Position numbers and translations under genes: made by a program. Below are positions 24,347-33,350 of a stretch of 64,000 bases of DNA, piece after piece; position 1 is the stretch's first letter, and the number at the start of each line of letters is the position of its first letter. The notes below the pieces were generated by a model. The model saw only the letters and a program-made list of their open reading frames with translations. It had not been told where the DNA came from and ran no database searches. Source of the DNA: an uncultured Eubacteriales bacterium (GTDB taxonomy: Bacteria > Bacillota > Clostridia > Peptostreptococcales > Anaerovoracaceae). Location of the stretch: contig CAJTYS010000004.1 in the NCBI GenBank assembly GCA_910583765.1, positions 84,947 through 148,946 of the forward strand, written 5' to 3'.

Positions 24347-26035
24347 TCATTGCCTTTTCACCAAACAGGTTTTCTGGCAGAACGCCACGCCTAGCTTTTC
24401 CACCGTCCTGAATCCGGCCCGTTGTATTTCTTCGGCGTATCGCTTTTCCTCAATCTGCCGCAGAGCGTCATCGCATTCCTTGTCCAGGCGGCTTTCATCA
24501 TCCGTCCACTTCGCTTCTATGACAACGGCCCGCCGGTTCTTTCTGTCTTTGATGATGATGTCCGACCTGCCGAGGCCGGTTTCATAATTCGACCGTACCC
24601 CATACCCCGCATTGGCCAAAAGCCCTGTGAGGAAGGCGTGGTAAAAGCTTTCCCGATAATCATGATAACTGATAGTGTCAAAGAGTAAATCCGAGATCAT
24701 GGCGGTCAGTTTTTCCGCGTCCCCTGTCCACAAGGCCTGGAAGAACGCGCTTCTGTCGCGTTCCACCTGTTTATCGCGAAACCAGCTTTTCACGCTCTTT
24801 TTGAAAATGTCCATGACTTCGGCGTTGGGGATTCGCAGCGGAAGCCGATCCCTCGGCAACTCTCCCTCTTCCGATCCTCTCACGTCCGCTTTTGTCAGAT
24901 AGCCGGTGAAGTAGAGCAGGCTCCACAAATTCTCCTCCGAAGAATCCAGCACGTCATAGGTCAGGTTGTCCGTGATGGGTTCACTGATCCGTTCACCAGC
25001 CAGCAGCGCTTCAAACTTTTCACTCACGTCCAAATCGTGCCTGTCCAAAAAAGAGCGGACGATGGCATTGTCGCTGGTGTTTTCCCAGAAATTCTTAGGC
25101 TTCGATGACGGATCCAGCGTCAGGTTCCGCACATGGTTCATCACGTCCCAAGGGCAGTAAACGTGGGAATCTCCGAACCGGTACCCATCGTACCATTCCT
25201 TGATTTCCGTCTGATGGGAGGACAGTCCCGTGTCCCCCAGCAGCCGGTCCACCTCCGCCTGGGTGAAGCCAAAGTATTCGTTGAGCCGAGTGTCGGAAAT
25301 GGTGTCGGACACGAAGTTGTTGGTGCCGGTGAAAATGCTTTCTTTGGCGATCCGCAGGCAGCCGGTGATGACCGCGAATTTCAAGGAAGTGTTATCCTTC
25401 ATGGCCTGCATGACGCCTTTGACCACGTCCATCATTTCCCGGTAATACCCTTTTTCACTGGCCTTTGCCAGGGGCACGTCGTACTCATCGATCAGCAGGA
25501 TCACCGGCTTCCCGTAATGGGCCTCCATCATTTGGGTCAGCTTTCGCAAACTTTTTTTCACGTCTTTCATGTCAGCGGTTTCCGCCGCAATCTGATCAAA
25601 AAATTCCTTGTCATAGCCGCTGAGTTTCTCGCTTTCCAGCAAATATAAATGTTCCTTATACATCTCACCCAGAACAGAAGCCAACTGCTCATAGGCACTA
25701 TTAAAATCCAATCCATCCACGCTTTTAAAAGAAAGGAACACCGTTGGCCACTGGTTCATCCAGGCCCGACACAGACTCTCATTTTCTGCGATGTTCAGGC
25801 CTTGGAACAACGCCTCGCTGTCTTTGCGTATGTCAAAAAATTCCGACATCATGCTCATGGCCAACGTCTTGCCGAACCTGCGGGGACGGGTGATCAGCGT
25901 GACTTGCGTACCATCCGTTTCCAACAATTCCCCGATCAAGCCGCTCTTGTCAATAAAATAATAATCATTTTCCCGGATGTCCGCAAAACTCGAACGCCCC
26001 ACAGGGAGAACTACCCTATCCCTATCAAAATCCAT
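24347..26035 (-). CDS. AAA-ATPase-like / PD-(D/E)XK nuclease-domain protein, copy 2
   Basis: A 562-residue paralogue of copy 1 in the same orientation, 118 bases upstream. From about residue 45 to the end the proteins are identical except for one residue near the C-terminus, while the first 44 residues differ at roughly half of positions. The same P-loop-like RPRRFGKT, LLIDEYD and IEAKW motifs are present. I chose the ATG at 26035, which has an AAAGGGGGA site; an earlier in-frame codon at 26095 lacks one. The mosaic pattern suggests gene conversion between two older copies rather than a simple fresh duplication. Confidence 0.85.
   Translation of the reverse strand: MDFDRDRVVLPVGRSSFADIRENDYYFIDKSGLIGELLETDGTQVTLITRPRRFGKTLAMSMMSEFFDIRKDSEALFQGLNIAENESLCRAWMNQWPTVFLSFKSVDGLDFNSAYEQLASVLGEMYKEHLYLLESEKLSGYDKEFFDQIAAETADMKDVKKSLRKLTQMMEAHYGKPVILLIDEYDVPLAKASEKGYYREMMDVVKGVMQAMKDNTSLKFAVITGCLRIAKESIFTGTNNFVSDTISDTRLNEYFGFTQAEVDRLLGDTGLSSHQTEIKEWYDGYRFGDSHVYCPWDVMNHVRNLTLDPSSKPKNFWENTSDNAIVRSFLDRHDLDVSEKFEALLAGERISEPITDNLTYDVLDSSEENLWSLLYFTGYLTKADVRGSEEGELPRDRLPLRIPNAEVMDIFKKSVKSWFRDKQVERDRSAFFQALWTGDAEKLTAMISDLLFDTISYHDYRESFYHAFLTGLLANAGYGVRSNYETGLGRSDIIIKDRKNRRAVVIEAKWTDDESRLDKECDDALRQIEEKRYAEEIQRAGFRTVEKLGVAFCQKTCLVKRQ
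24393..25903 (-). repeat. About 1.5-kb near-identical direct repeat, right copy
   Basis: Partner of 22586-24096. Direct repeats of this length can recombine, deleting or amplifying the 1807-bp interval. Confidence 0.85.
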
Positions 26036-26149
26036 AGCAAAATCCCCCTTTCCATCTCGCTCTATCTCTAATGCGCAGGGCCCCTGTAATAACAACTCTC
26101 ATTATATCAAGTTTCATGGATGTTCGCAATGAAGATATCCCCTCAATCG

Positions 26150-26177
26150 AAAAAGCAGATACTTTCATACCTGCTTT
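26150..26177 (-). terminator. Intrinsic terminator after the 148-residue unknown gene
   Basis: AAAGCAGGTA pairs with TATCTGCTTT on the minus strand (one mismatch), followed by T residues. It closes the long operon that starts at 36250. Confidence 0.65.
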
Positions 26178-26193
26178 CACGTCCTATCCATAC

Positions 26194-26640
26194 TTACAGC
26201 TCTGCGATTGCCATGAGCATTGGCGACAATCCCCTCTCGCCCACATCTCCCACCGTGGTCCAGCGGAATTCTTCCGGATTCCACTTTTCCCCTGGGAATT
26301 GGTTGCGGAACATGCCCACTAATAACAGCAGCCCCTTCTTCAAAGCCTCTGTCTTTTGCCTGTTCCCTCTGCCGCAGGCGTGGCTCACGGTTTCCACTAG
26401 CAGCATGATCTCCTGCCACTGGATCCCGCTGATCTTCTCCAGCTCGTTATTCAGCATGAGCTGGGAAACCGCGTCAAAATGATCGACTGCCTCTTTCATG
26501 ATCCGCCAATGATCAGGTGCTCCATCCTTGGACATGGAGTCAATCTTTTCCCTGTAATGCCCGTCCACTTCCTCCTTTACTAGGAGGAAACACGCTTCCA
26601 TGGCTTTGATCTGATATACGTTAAATCTCTCGTCTGTCAC
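26194..26640 (-). CDS. Unknown 148-residue helical protein
   Basis: A soluble, mostly alpha-helical protein with no signal peptide or membrane segment. I do not recognise a family. It contains a Trp-rich C-terminal stretch (EKWNPEEFRW, near 118-127) and an acidic N-terminal helix. The ATG follows GGGAGGTGA, a good site. It lies 60 bases downstream of the sigma-54 activator gene, with a terminator right after it, so it may be the last gene of the molybdenum-hydroxylase operon. No function is proposed. Confidence 0.55.
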   Translation of the reverse strand: MTDERFNVYQIKAMEACFLLVKEEVDGHYREKIDSMSKDGAPDHWRIMKEAVDHFDAVSQLMLNNELEKISGIQWQEIMLLVETVSHACGRGNRQKTEALKKGLLLLVGMFRNQFPGEKWNPEEFRWTTVGDVGERGLSPMLMAIAEL

Positions 26641-26700
26641 TTATCTTCACCTCCCTGTCGTTTCAAATGCCTTTTCTGCATTTTCAAAGGTTTGCTTTTC

Positions 26701-28128
26701 TTATTTTTTCTCTGTGCTTCTCAATCCTAATTTGTTGATCCGATACTGCATGTTCTGCCTGCAGATGCCCAAAGAACGGGCTGCCTGAGAAACATTCATG
26801 TCGTTCTTTTCCAATGCGTCTTTCACTGCCTTTTTCTCCACAGAATAAAGAATTTCGTTGAGCGTCATGCTTTCCACATCCTCAGGCACATAATTGCTGG
26901 CATACATGGTCTTCCTCAAATACGGCGGAAGATTGTACAGGGTCAGTTCTTCGCCGCTGTTTGTGAGGGAAATGGCGCTTTCTATGAGATGCTCCAGTTC
27001 CCGCACGTTTCCCGGCCACTCGTACTTTACAAAGGCATCCCGCAGATTTTTGTCCACAGTCACGTCTTTTTTGCCGTACATGGCACAGTATTTGTGTTCA
27101 AAATGCTTGATTAGAGCCGCGATATCTCCGCTCCTTTTCCTCAGCGGCGGGATTTCCAAGGTGACGCCGCTTAACCGGTAGTAAAGGTCCTGACGCAGCT
27201 GTCCCTCTTCCACGCACCGCATGGGCTCCACGTTAACTGAACTGATGATCTTGCATTCAATGGCGCGCTCCTTGTCATCACCCACCCTGCGGAATCTCCG
27301 TTCCTGGATGGCTCTGAGGAATTTTGCCTGCAGGTTCAGGGGCATGGAATTGATCTCGTCCAGATAAAGCGTCCCTTTTCCAGCCTGCTCAAAGAAACCA
27401 GTGGTGTTTTCCGCCCCTGTGAACGCTCCTTTTTTCGTCCCAAAGAGCAGGCTTTCCAAAAGCGTCTCCGGCAGGGCCGCGCAATTAAGCGCAACAAAAG
27501 GCTGATCCCATCCAGGGCCCGCGTTATGCATGCCCTGGACGATCATTTCCTTTCCGGTCCCAGTCTCGCCGTACACCAAAACAGGCGCGTTGTTCATGGC
27601 CGCCTGCTTCCCATTGGCGATCAATTCTTTCATTGCCGCGCTTTCGCAGACCACGTCTTCAAAAGTAAAGCGAGTGCCGTTTTCTAAAGGAACGTTCCCC
27701 TTTTCACCTGTGTTCTGCAGCCCCATTGTCCGGTTATAAATCTCTCGGATGCTGGTAACATCCCTGCTGATGGAGCAAACTGCTTCCGGTTTCCCATCTT
27801 CATCCATGATCGGGATGGAATTGGCGATCAGATAGTTGGTCTTCCCCAGTTTGGTGATGTTCCGGTAATTGCCCTCTTTGATGGGTTCGCCTGTCCGCAG
27901 CACCTGATAGTGTTCACTGCTTTCCGTGGACCATTCGTACACGTCCATCAAGTGTCTGCCGATCACCTCTTCCTCGTTGAGATCTTCAAACTCTGCCAGT
28001 TTCTTGTTATAAATCACAATGATCCCGTTTTTATCCGTGATAATGACGCCCTCATTCATATGATTCAGGGCTTCCATGCAGTATCGCAGCTTTTTTTCTG
28101 TTTCTTCAAGCTTCTTTTTGTAATCCAC
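26701..28128 (-). CDS. PAS-domain sigma-54-dependent activator (RocR-like)
   Basis: A 475-residue enhancer-binding protein. An N-terminal PAS domain (about 15-125) would sense a small molecule. The central AAA+ domain has Walker A GETGTGKE (about 190), the sigma-54-contacting GAFTGA loop (about 235) and Walker B-like GTLYLDEINSMP. A Fis-type helix-turn-helix ends the protein. I prefer a GTG start at 28128, five bases after the MFS stop; the earlier ATG at 28179 lies inside the MFS gene with no binding site. Being co-transcribed with the molybdenum-hydroxylase operon, it may activate that operon's -24/-12 promoter. Confidence 0.87.
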   Translation of the reverse strand: MDYKKKLEETEKKLRYCMEALNHMNEGVIITDKNGIIVIYNKKLAEFEDLNEEEVIGRHLMDVYEWSTESSEHYQVLRTGEPIKEGNYRNITKLGKTNYLIANSIPIMDEDGKPEAVCSISRDVTSIREIYNRTMGLQNTGEKGNVPLENGTRFTFEDVVCESAAMKELIANGKQAAMNNAPVLVYGETGTGKEMIVQGMHNAGPGWDQPFVALNCAALPETLLESLLFGTKKGAFTGAENTTGFFEQAGKGTLYLDEINSMPLNLQAKFLRAIQERRFRRVGDDKERAIECKIISSVNVEPMRCVEEGQLRQDLYYRLSGVTLEIPPLRKRSGDIAALIKHFEHKYCAMYGKKDVTVDKNLRDAFVKYEWPGNVRELEHLIESAISLTNSGEELTLYNLPPYLRKTMYASNYVPEDVESMTLNEILYSVEKKAVKDALEKNDMNVSQAARSLGICRQNMQYRINKLGLRSTEKK

Positions 28129-28133
28129 AGTCT

Positions 28134-29366
28134 TTATTCCTGTTTTGCCTTTCTTTTCTCCAAAACTCTTGGAGCGCATTCAATGATCAGCAGTGCCAGC
28201 ACAAAGGAAATCGCGTATCCGCACGCGGCCAGCACCATCATATTGTTGAGACCCAGCGCGTCAGCGACAAATCCAGCGATGGTCGTGATCAGCGCGCCGC
28301 CGATGAATTCACCCATTGACATAGGAATGGAAATTCCAGTAGATGTCAGATACGGTGGCAGAGATTCCATTGGAATCAAATTGATCCAGAAAATACCGAT
28401 GGCTCCTGGAATGGCTGAAAACAGCACGTATAATGCCATGGAAATCTTTGCTCCTGGAATGAGCCACATGGAAATGGGAACTAGCAGCGCCACAATGTAA
28501 CTGATAGCCAGAATGCTCCTTCTGCCAAAGTTGTCTGACAGTTTTGGCAGGAACACGGCCCAGAAAATGCCGAACAGCCCTGCCGCGGAAATGAGCCACC
28601 CCGCTGTTTGAACGGAAATTTTAGCGATTTCTGTCCAATAAAGAGACGCGTAGATCTGTATGATGTAATACCCTGACATGTGGGACATTGCTAAGAAAAA
28701 GCATACCCTAAAATTCTTGTATCCCCACAATTCCGCGAACATCCCTTTGTTCTTGGCCTCTTCCGTGGCCACGTCTTCCTTCTTTTCATCCGGAATCGGA
28801 TGCAGGAAGAAGGCCACGCAGAGAATCAGGATCAGCCCTGGCGCCGCAGCTACCAGAAAGGCTGTCTGCCAGCTAGTGATGGTGATCAGCTGCGTCAGCA
28901 GGACTGGCCCCAATGTGGCCGCGATCACCGATACTCCCGCATTGACGATCCCTACGGAAACGCCCAGGCGATTGCCGTTCACGGACTTTCCAAGAGCTGC
29001 CATGATAAACGTGGAGAAAGGACCCTCTGCGATGCCTACCAGCGCTCTCAAAAGCAGCAGCGCTGTATAAGAATTGGCAAGCGCGCAGCACCCACTGAAT
29101 ATAGCAGTGAGCACGCCGCTGATGATCAGCCATGTTTTCAGATGCCCTACTTTGTCCGCGATCGCACAGATCACAATGGCGGATATGCCCCACATAATGG
29201 TAAATGACATGTTGACCGTCCCTACCTGGCCGTTGGTCAGCCCCAGTTCAGGAACGATCACTGGGAAAATGAAAGATATGGCTAACCTGTCAATGAACAT
29301 AAATCCCCATGTCAGGAAGAATAAAGCGGTTATTCCATTTTGGTACCCTATTGTTTTCTCTTTCAT
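28134..29366 (-). CDS. MFS transporter
   Basis: A 410-residue integral membrane protein with twelve predicted helices, of the major facilitator superfamily. The ATG at 29366 has an AAGGAG site eight bases away. Features include FMFIDRLAISFIFPVI in helix 1 (about 20-35) and an acidic cytoplasmic loop between helices 6 and 7 (about 195-215). Carriers of this kind move organic acids. It sits between the amidohydrolase and the activator gene, so it probably imports the substrate of the pathway; the substrate is unknown. Confidence 0.87.
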   Translation of the reverse strand: MKEKTIGYQNGITALFFLTWGFMFIDRLAISFIFPVIVPELGLTNGQVGTVNMSFTIMWGISAIVICAIADKVGHLKTWLIISGVLTAIFSGCCALANSYTALLLLRALVGIAEGPFSTFIMAALGKSVNGNRLGVSVGIVNAGVSVIAATLGPVLLTQLITITSWQTAFLVAAAPGLILILCVAFFLHPIPDEKKEDVATEEAKNKGMFAELWGYKNFRVCFFLAMSHMSGYYIIQIYASLYWTEIAKISVQTAGWLISAAGLFGIFWAVFLPKLSDNFGRRSILAISYIVALLVPISMWLIPGAKISMALYVLFSAIPGAIGIFWINLIPMESLPPYLTSTGISIPMSMGEFIGGALITTIAGFVADALGLNNMMVLAACGYAISFVLALLIIECAPRVLEKRKAKQE

Positions 29367-29417
29367 GATAATTCTCCTTACTTCAAACAGGTGGTAACGA
29401 TTGCCGGGGACCATGCT

Positions 29418-30944
29418 CTATTTCTTAAAAATGCTTTTCCCTCGTTTAAAAGTCTCCAGAACAGTGAGGGTGTCCCTGTTGATGCTGTCTTTCACATCAT
29501 AAGGGCTCTTGTCCAGCACGATCATATCCGCGTATTTGCCCATCTCCAAGGAACCGATCTCCTCTTCTTTCTTGCAGACAAAGGCCCCATTGTACGTATA
29601 CATCTTCAAAGCCGTGTCCAGCGAAGCCCGCCTTGCTGGATTATGGGCGTTGACAATGGAGTCGATGCCCGCAAAGGGATCCAGCGGCGAGCAAGGGGAA
29701 TCCGAACTGCCTGCCACCATTACGCCGCCTTTGATCAGGTAGTTGAAATTCTCGTGCCTCTGAGCTTTTTCAGGAGACACGAAGGCCTCAAATCCATTGC
29801 CCTCTTCCCCCAGATCCAGTGCGTTGCCAATGGCTGGCTGGGAAGTGGCCACCAGTCCGGTTTCCGCCGCCGCCCCGATGATCTCATCACTGGCCAGGGA
29901 GAAATGCTCTACCCTGTGGCGCAGCTCCTTGATTCCCATTTCTTTGTCCACCTGTTGATAAACCCGCACAATCTGGTCCACTGCCCTGTCGCCAATGGCA
30001 TGGAAGGCGCACTGCATGCCTCTTTTCGAGCATTCCACGATAAAATCGTATAAATACTTGTCCGAGTATTCCAAAAGGCCTCTTGTGAAAGGCGCGCATG
30101 GATACGGATCAAAGTAAGCTGCTGTCAGCTGCGGAGGCGATCCGTCTATGGTCAAACACCCTCCAATGCGAGGCAGTCCCAGCCCAGCGACTTTTTCATA
30201 ATCAAAGGTCTGGGTATAATTGACCCATTCCACTGGCAGTTCATCGTGGATCTTGAGAATCATGTCCACGTCAATGTCATCCTTGACCATCATGCCGTCC
30301 AGCGCGCCGATGGTGGTGATGCCGTAGCCCGCGCACTTGTTTGCCAGATCCATGTAAATGTTCTTGAATTCCTCTTCTGTGTGCAGCGCGTAAATTTCTC
30401 CGATAATATGGAAGGACACATCGTCTCTGTTGAAATATCCGTCTTTCTCCACATATTTGTATTCTTCTGGAAGGTTGGCCCGCTTGATGGCTTTGCTGTT
30501 GATCACGCCGCCATGGGCTGTCCAAAACACCAGGATCACCGTGTGGTCGCCAGTGACTTCGTCCAGCTCCTGCCTTGTAGGTAGTTTTTTGTCAGCCATT
30601 CCTTCTTTCAGATTCATGTTCCAGCCGCAAATGAGCCGCGGCTTTTCTTGTTTTTCGCAATATGCTTTCACTGCGTCAAGGATTCCCTGGGACGTGTCGA
30701 TCCCGCTTAAATCTATGCCATTAAAATCAATCCCCGACATGCTGCTATGCACATGCGCATCAATGATGCCTGGCATCAGCGTCTTTCCCTGCAGGTCAAT
30801 GATGGTTCCCGCTTCTGTGGGAGCGTCGTCCTTTTCACCCATGGCAGCGATCTTTCCCTTCTCATCTACGGCCAGCCATGTTTTTCGGGACATGTTTGCA
30901 TCCATGGTCAGGATGCTGCCGTTTTTCAATAATAGATTATACAT
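29418..30944 (-). CDS. Amidohydrolase, family 3 (YtcJ-like)
   Basis: A 508-residue metal-dependent hydrolase. The N-terminal beta domain leads to PGIIDAHVHSSMSG (about 58-71), the first metal-binding H-x-H motif of the amidohydrolase fold. Later segments FHAIGDRAVDQI (about 323-334) and RVEHFSLAS (about 353-361) and GSSDSPCSPLDPFAGI (about 412-427) carry the remaining His and Asp ligands. Such enzymes cleave amide-like C-N bonds, often in cyclic or aryl-amide compounds. It lies 48 bases after the flavin subunit of the hydroxylase, which suggests ring hydroxylation followed by hydrolysis. The substrate is not known. Confidence 0.87.
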   Translation of the reverse strand: MYNLLLKNGSILTMDANMSRKTWLAVDEKGKIAAMGEKDDAPTEAGTIIDLQGKTLMPGIIDAHVHSSMSGIDFNGIDLSGIDTSQGILDAVKAYCEKQEKPRLICGWNMNLKEGMADKKLPTRQELDEVTGDHTVILVFWTAHGGVINSKAIKRANLPEEYKYVEKDGYFNRDDVSFHIIGEIYALHTEEEFKNIYMDLANKCAGYGITTIGALDGMMVKDDIDVDMILKIHDELPVEWVNYTQTFDYEKVAGLGLPRIGGCLTIDGSPPQLTAAYFDPYPCAPFTRGLLEYSDKYLYDFIVECSKRGMQCAFHAIGDRAVDQIVRVYQQVDKEMGIKELRHRVEHFSLASDEIIGAAAETGLVATSQPAIGNALDLGEEGNGFEAFVSPEKAQRHENFNYLIKGGVMVAGSSDSPCSPLDPFAGIDSIVNAHNPARRASLDTALKMYTYNGAFVCKKEEEIGSLEMGKYADMIVLDKSPYDVKDSINRDTLTVLETFKRGKSIFKK

Positions 30945-30992
30945 CTAACATCTCCTTTCTCCTCAGCCCTTGCCTGCCGCTGCTCGGAGGGG

Positions 30993-33350
30993 TCACTTTA
31001 TGGCCCCGGCCACTGCCCTGCGCACATAAGCTTTGATAACCTGCGCTTTGAACTTGTTGTCGCTCAAGACTTTGATGTCCTTGATCGCCAGCTTGCCTGC
31101 CTGCGCAGCGATTTCTTCTGACGGAGTCTTTCCTTTCAGGAACGCTTCCACCTCATAAAATTCATAAGGCACTGGCGCGACTCCGCTGAACACGAGCTTG
31201 GCTGACTCTATGGCGCTGCCGCTGAGTTTGATGTTGCTGGCAAGGCCTGCGATTGGGAAGTCAATGGTTTGCCTTGTCCTAAATTTATTGTACTGCTGGA
31301 CAGAACCTGCCTGTTCCTCTCTGATCACGATCTCCTTGAGGATCTCATCTTTTTCCAGGACCGTGGATGTGTCCACCCCTGCCATGAAAAATTCTGACGC
31401 GGGGATCTCCCTCTTTGACGTGATCATGGACGCGCCTAAGGCAATGAGCGCGGGAGCCGTGTCTGAAGGGCTGACCGCCACGCAGCCGCAATTGTAACAT
31501 CTGTTTGCTTCTGTTTTGATGGCCTCAATGGACGCGCTGCTGTTATCTTCTGTGTCCAGACTCCGCTGGGACACAGGGGCGGGTTTCAGCACCAATGGCT
31601 GTGAAGCTTCCACGCAGGATGGATCGAAGAACAATTCCTGGTGCAGCTTCGTCTCTCGCAGCAGCGTTTCCCCACCCAGATAACGATGGATGCTGTCGGC
31701 CGTTTTCCTGCCATCCGCAATGGCCTCGATAGCTGTTCCCGGACCAATGGCCGCGTCTCCTGCGGCGAATACGTTTTTCATGCTCGCAGCGTGGTTCTCG
31801 TCTGTTTTGATCCACTCGCGGCTTGTTGTGTCCAGGCCCAGGCCATGTGGCTCTACTTTCTGTCCAATGGCCGCAAAGAGCAGATCAACCTCAATGGTCT
31901 CAAATTCGCCTGGAATCGGCACCGGCCTTCTTCTGCCGCTTTCATCTGGTTCTCCCAGCTCCATTTTCTGGAGTTTCACTGCGCTGACCCCTTGGTCTTT
32001 GACAATGATTTCAGTTGGGGACACCAAGTAACAAAATTCAATGCCCTCTTCTTTTGCTTCTGCGATCTCCTCTGCTTCCGCAGGCATTTCCGCCTCTGTC
32101 CTTCTATAGAAATTGTAGACCTTGGCCGCTCCCAGACGTTTTGCCGTCCTGCAGCAATCCATGGCCGTGTTGCCTCCGCCGACCACTGCTACGGTTTTTC
32201 CTGCCACGCCTGTTTCTTTGTGTTCTGACGCGTCTTTCAGGAATTCGATGCCGCCCACCACGCCTTTGGCGTCATCTCCCTGGCAGCCGATGGGAACGGA
32301 TCCCCATGCGCCGATCCCAGTGAAGACCGCGTCATTTTCCTGGCAAAGTTCTTCTATTTTCACGTCCCTTCCGATCACTGCGTTCTGCTTGAAAACGATC
32401 CCCAGATCCGTGAAGATTTCAGCCAGCCGATCTAAGATGTCCCGAGGCAGACGGTAAGCAGGAATCCCATATCTCAGCATGCCGCCAGGCTTTTCGTTGG
32501 CATCATATATAGTCACCCTGTGACCTGCTCTTCTCAGGAAATAAGCGGCTGTCAGACCTGCGGGGCCGGCTCCGATGACTGCGATTTTTTTGCCAGTTTC
32601 CGGTGCGGTCTCTCCTATGAGACGCTGGGCGTTTTCCAACATGTAATCGCCTACTGTGCGTTCAATGCCCCTGATGGAAACCGGCTCATCGTACTCATTG
32701 CGATTGCATTCGTTCTGGCATGTGTGCGGACATACTCTGCCCACCACTGCTGCCAGGGGATTCATTTCCCACAAGACTTTGGCGGCTCCATCCAGGTCAT
32801 CTTTTCTAATCAAATCAAAGTATTCCGGGATGGCGGTGCCATTTGGACACTGGCTCTCACAAGGAGATCCGCAGACTTTCGCTCCGCCGAACACAGAGTG
32901 ATAAATATTTTCTCCCATCATAGCATTGCAGAGGGTGCCGCCCTTTCTCATGCAATGGAATTTATCATCCTGATACCGATAATACCAGCACCTTGGTTCC
33001 TGACAGAGATTTCCTCCAATCGTAGCCATATGACGGATCTGCGGGGAGGCCACTTGATGCGCCGCTTCCCACAAGACACTGTATTTTTCTTTAATGATTT
33101 CAGAGTCTTCGATGTCGCCAAGCTTTGCCATGGCGCCGATCCGCAGCGTCCCGTTTTCCTCTGTGATGTCCGCTGGTCCCGCGTCTTTCAGGGACACCAG
33201 CTTGTCAGGACAGGCTGCCTTGATTTTTTCATTGATCACGCCCACAATGTCCGTGCCGCCGGCAATGAACTTTCCATTTGCGCTGTCATGGATTTCAGAG
33301 GCAGCTTTGTCCATGGTTTCTGGTTTTGTGTATGTATAATTATTGATCAT
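30993..33350 (-). CDS. Molybdenum-hydroxylase FAD subunit with an internal GltD-like NAD(P)/FAD oxidoreductase
   Basis: A 785-residue protein of nested architecture. Residues 1-156 are the start of a CO-dehydrogenase/xanthine-dehydrogenase flavin subunit (AGGTDIVG at 30-37, ATIGGNL at 109-115, CNAMMGENIYHSVFGG at 141-156). At 157-617 a GltD-like module intervenes: six cysteines (160, 164, 168, 207, 211, 215) for two [4Fe-4S] clusters, a GAGPAG FAD motif at 260-265, GGGNTA at 391-396 for NAD(P), and FAAGDA at 528-533. From 618 the flavin subunit resumes (SPSDTAPALIALGA, 627-640) and ends with its C-terminal domain. The start ATG overlaps the preceding TGA by four bases. It would pass electrons between the hydroxylase and NAD(P) or ferredoxin-like partners. 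Confidence 0.88.
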   Translation of the reverse strand: MINNYTYTKPETMDKAASEIHDSANGKFIAGGTDIVGVINEKIKAACPDKLVSLKDAGPADITEENGTLRIGAMAKLGDIEDSEIIKEKYSVLWEAAHQVASPQIRHMATIGGNLCQEPRCWYYRYQDDKFHCMRKGGTLCNAMMGENIYHSVFGGAKVCGSPCESQCPNGTAIPEYFDLIRKDDLDGAAKVLWEMNPLAAVVGRVCPHTCQNECNRNEYDEPVSIRGIERTVGDYMLENAQRLIGETAPETGKKIAVIGAGPAGLTAAYFLRRAGHRVTIYDANEKPGGMLRYGIPAYRLPRDILDRLAEIFTDLGIVFKQNAVIGRDVKIEELCQENDAVFTGIGAWGSVPIGCQGDDAKGVVGGIEFLKDASEHKETGVAGKTVAVVGGGNTAMDCCRTAKRLGAAKVYNFYRRTEAEMPAEAEEIAEAKEEGIEFCYLVSPTEIIVKDQGVSAVKLQKMELGEPDESGRRRPVPIPGEFETIEVDLLFAAIGQKVEPHGLGLDTTSREWIKTDENHAASMKNVFAAGDAAIGPGTAIEAIADGRKTADSIHRYLGGETLLRETKLHQELFFDPSCVEASQPLVLKPAPVSQRSLDTEDNSSASIEAIKTEANRCYNCGCVAVSPSDTAPALIALGASMITSKREIPASEFFMAGVDTSTVLEKDEILKEIVIREEQAGSVQQYNKFRTRQTIDFPIAGLASNIKLSGSAIESAKLVFSGVAPVPYEFYEVEAFLKGKTPSEEIAAQAGKLAIKDIKVLSDNKFKAQVIKAYVRRAVAGAIK

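Noticed and set aside
22540..26035. The two AAA-ATPase genes as an insertion sequence or transposon
   Set aside because: No terminal inverted repeats, target-site duplication or transposase motif was seen; the repeat borders lie inside the genes.
28129..28179. Upstream ATG for the PAS sigma-54 activator at 28179
   Set aside because: It lies inside the MFS gene and lacks a ribosome binding site; the GTG at 28128 is placed normally after the MFS stop.
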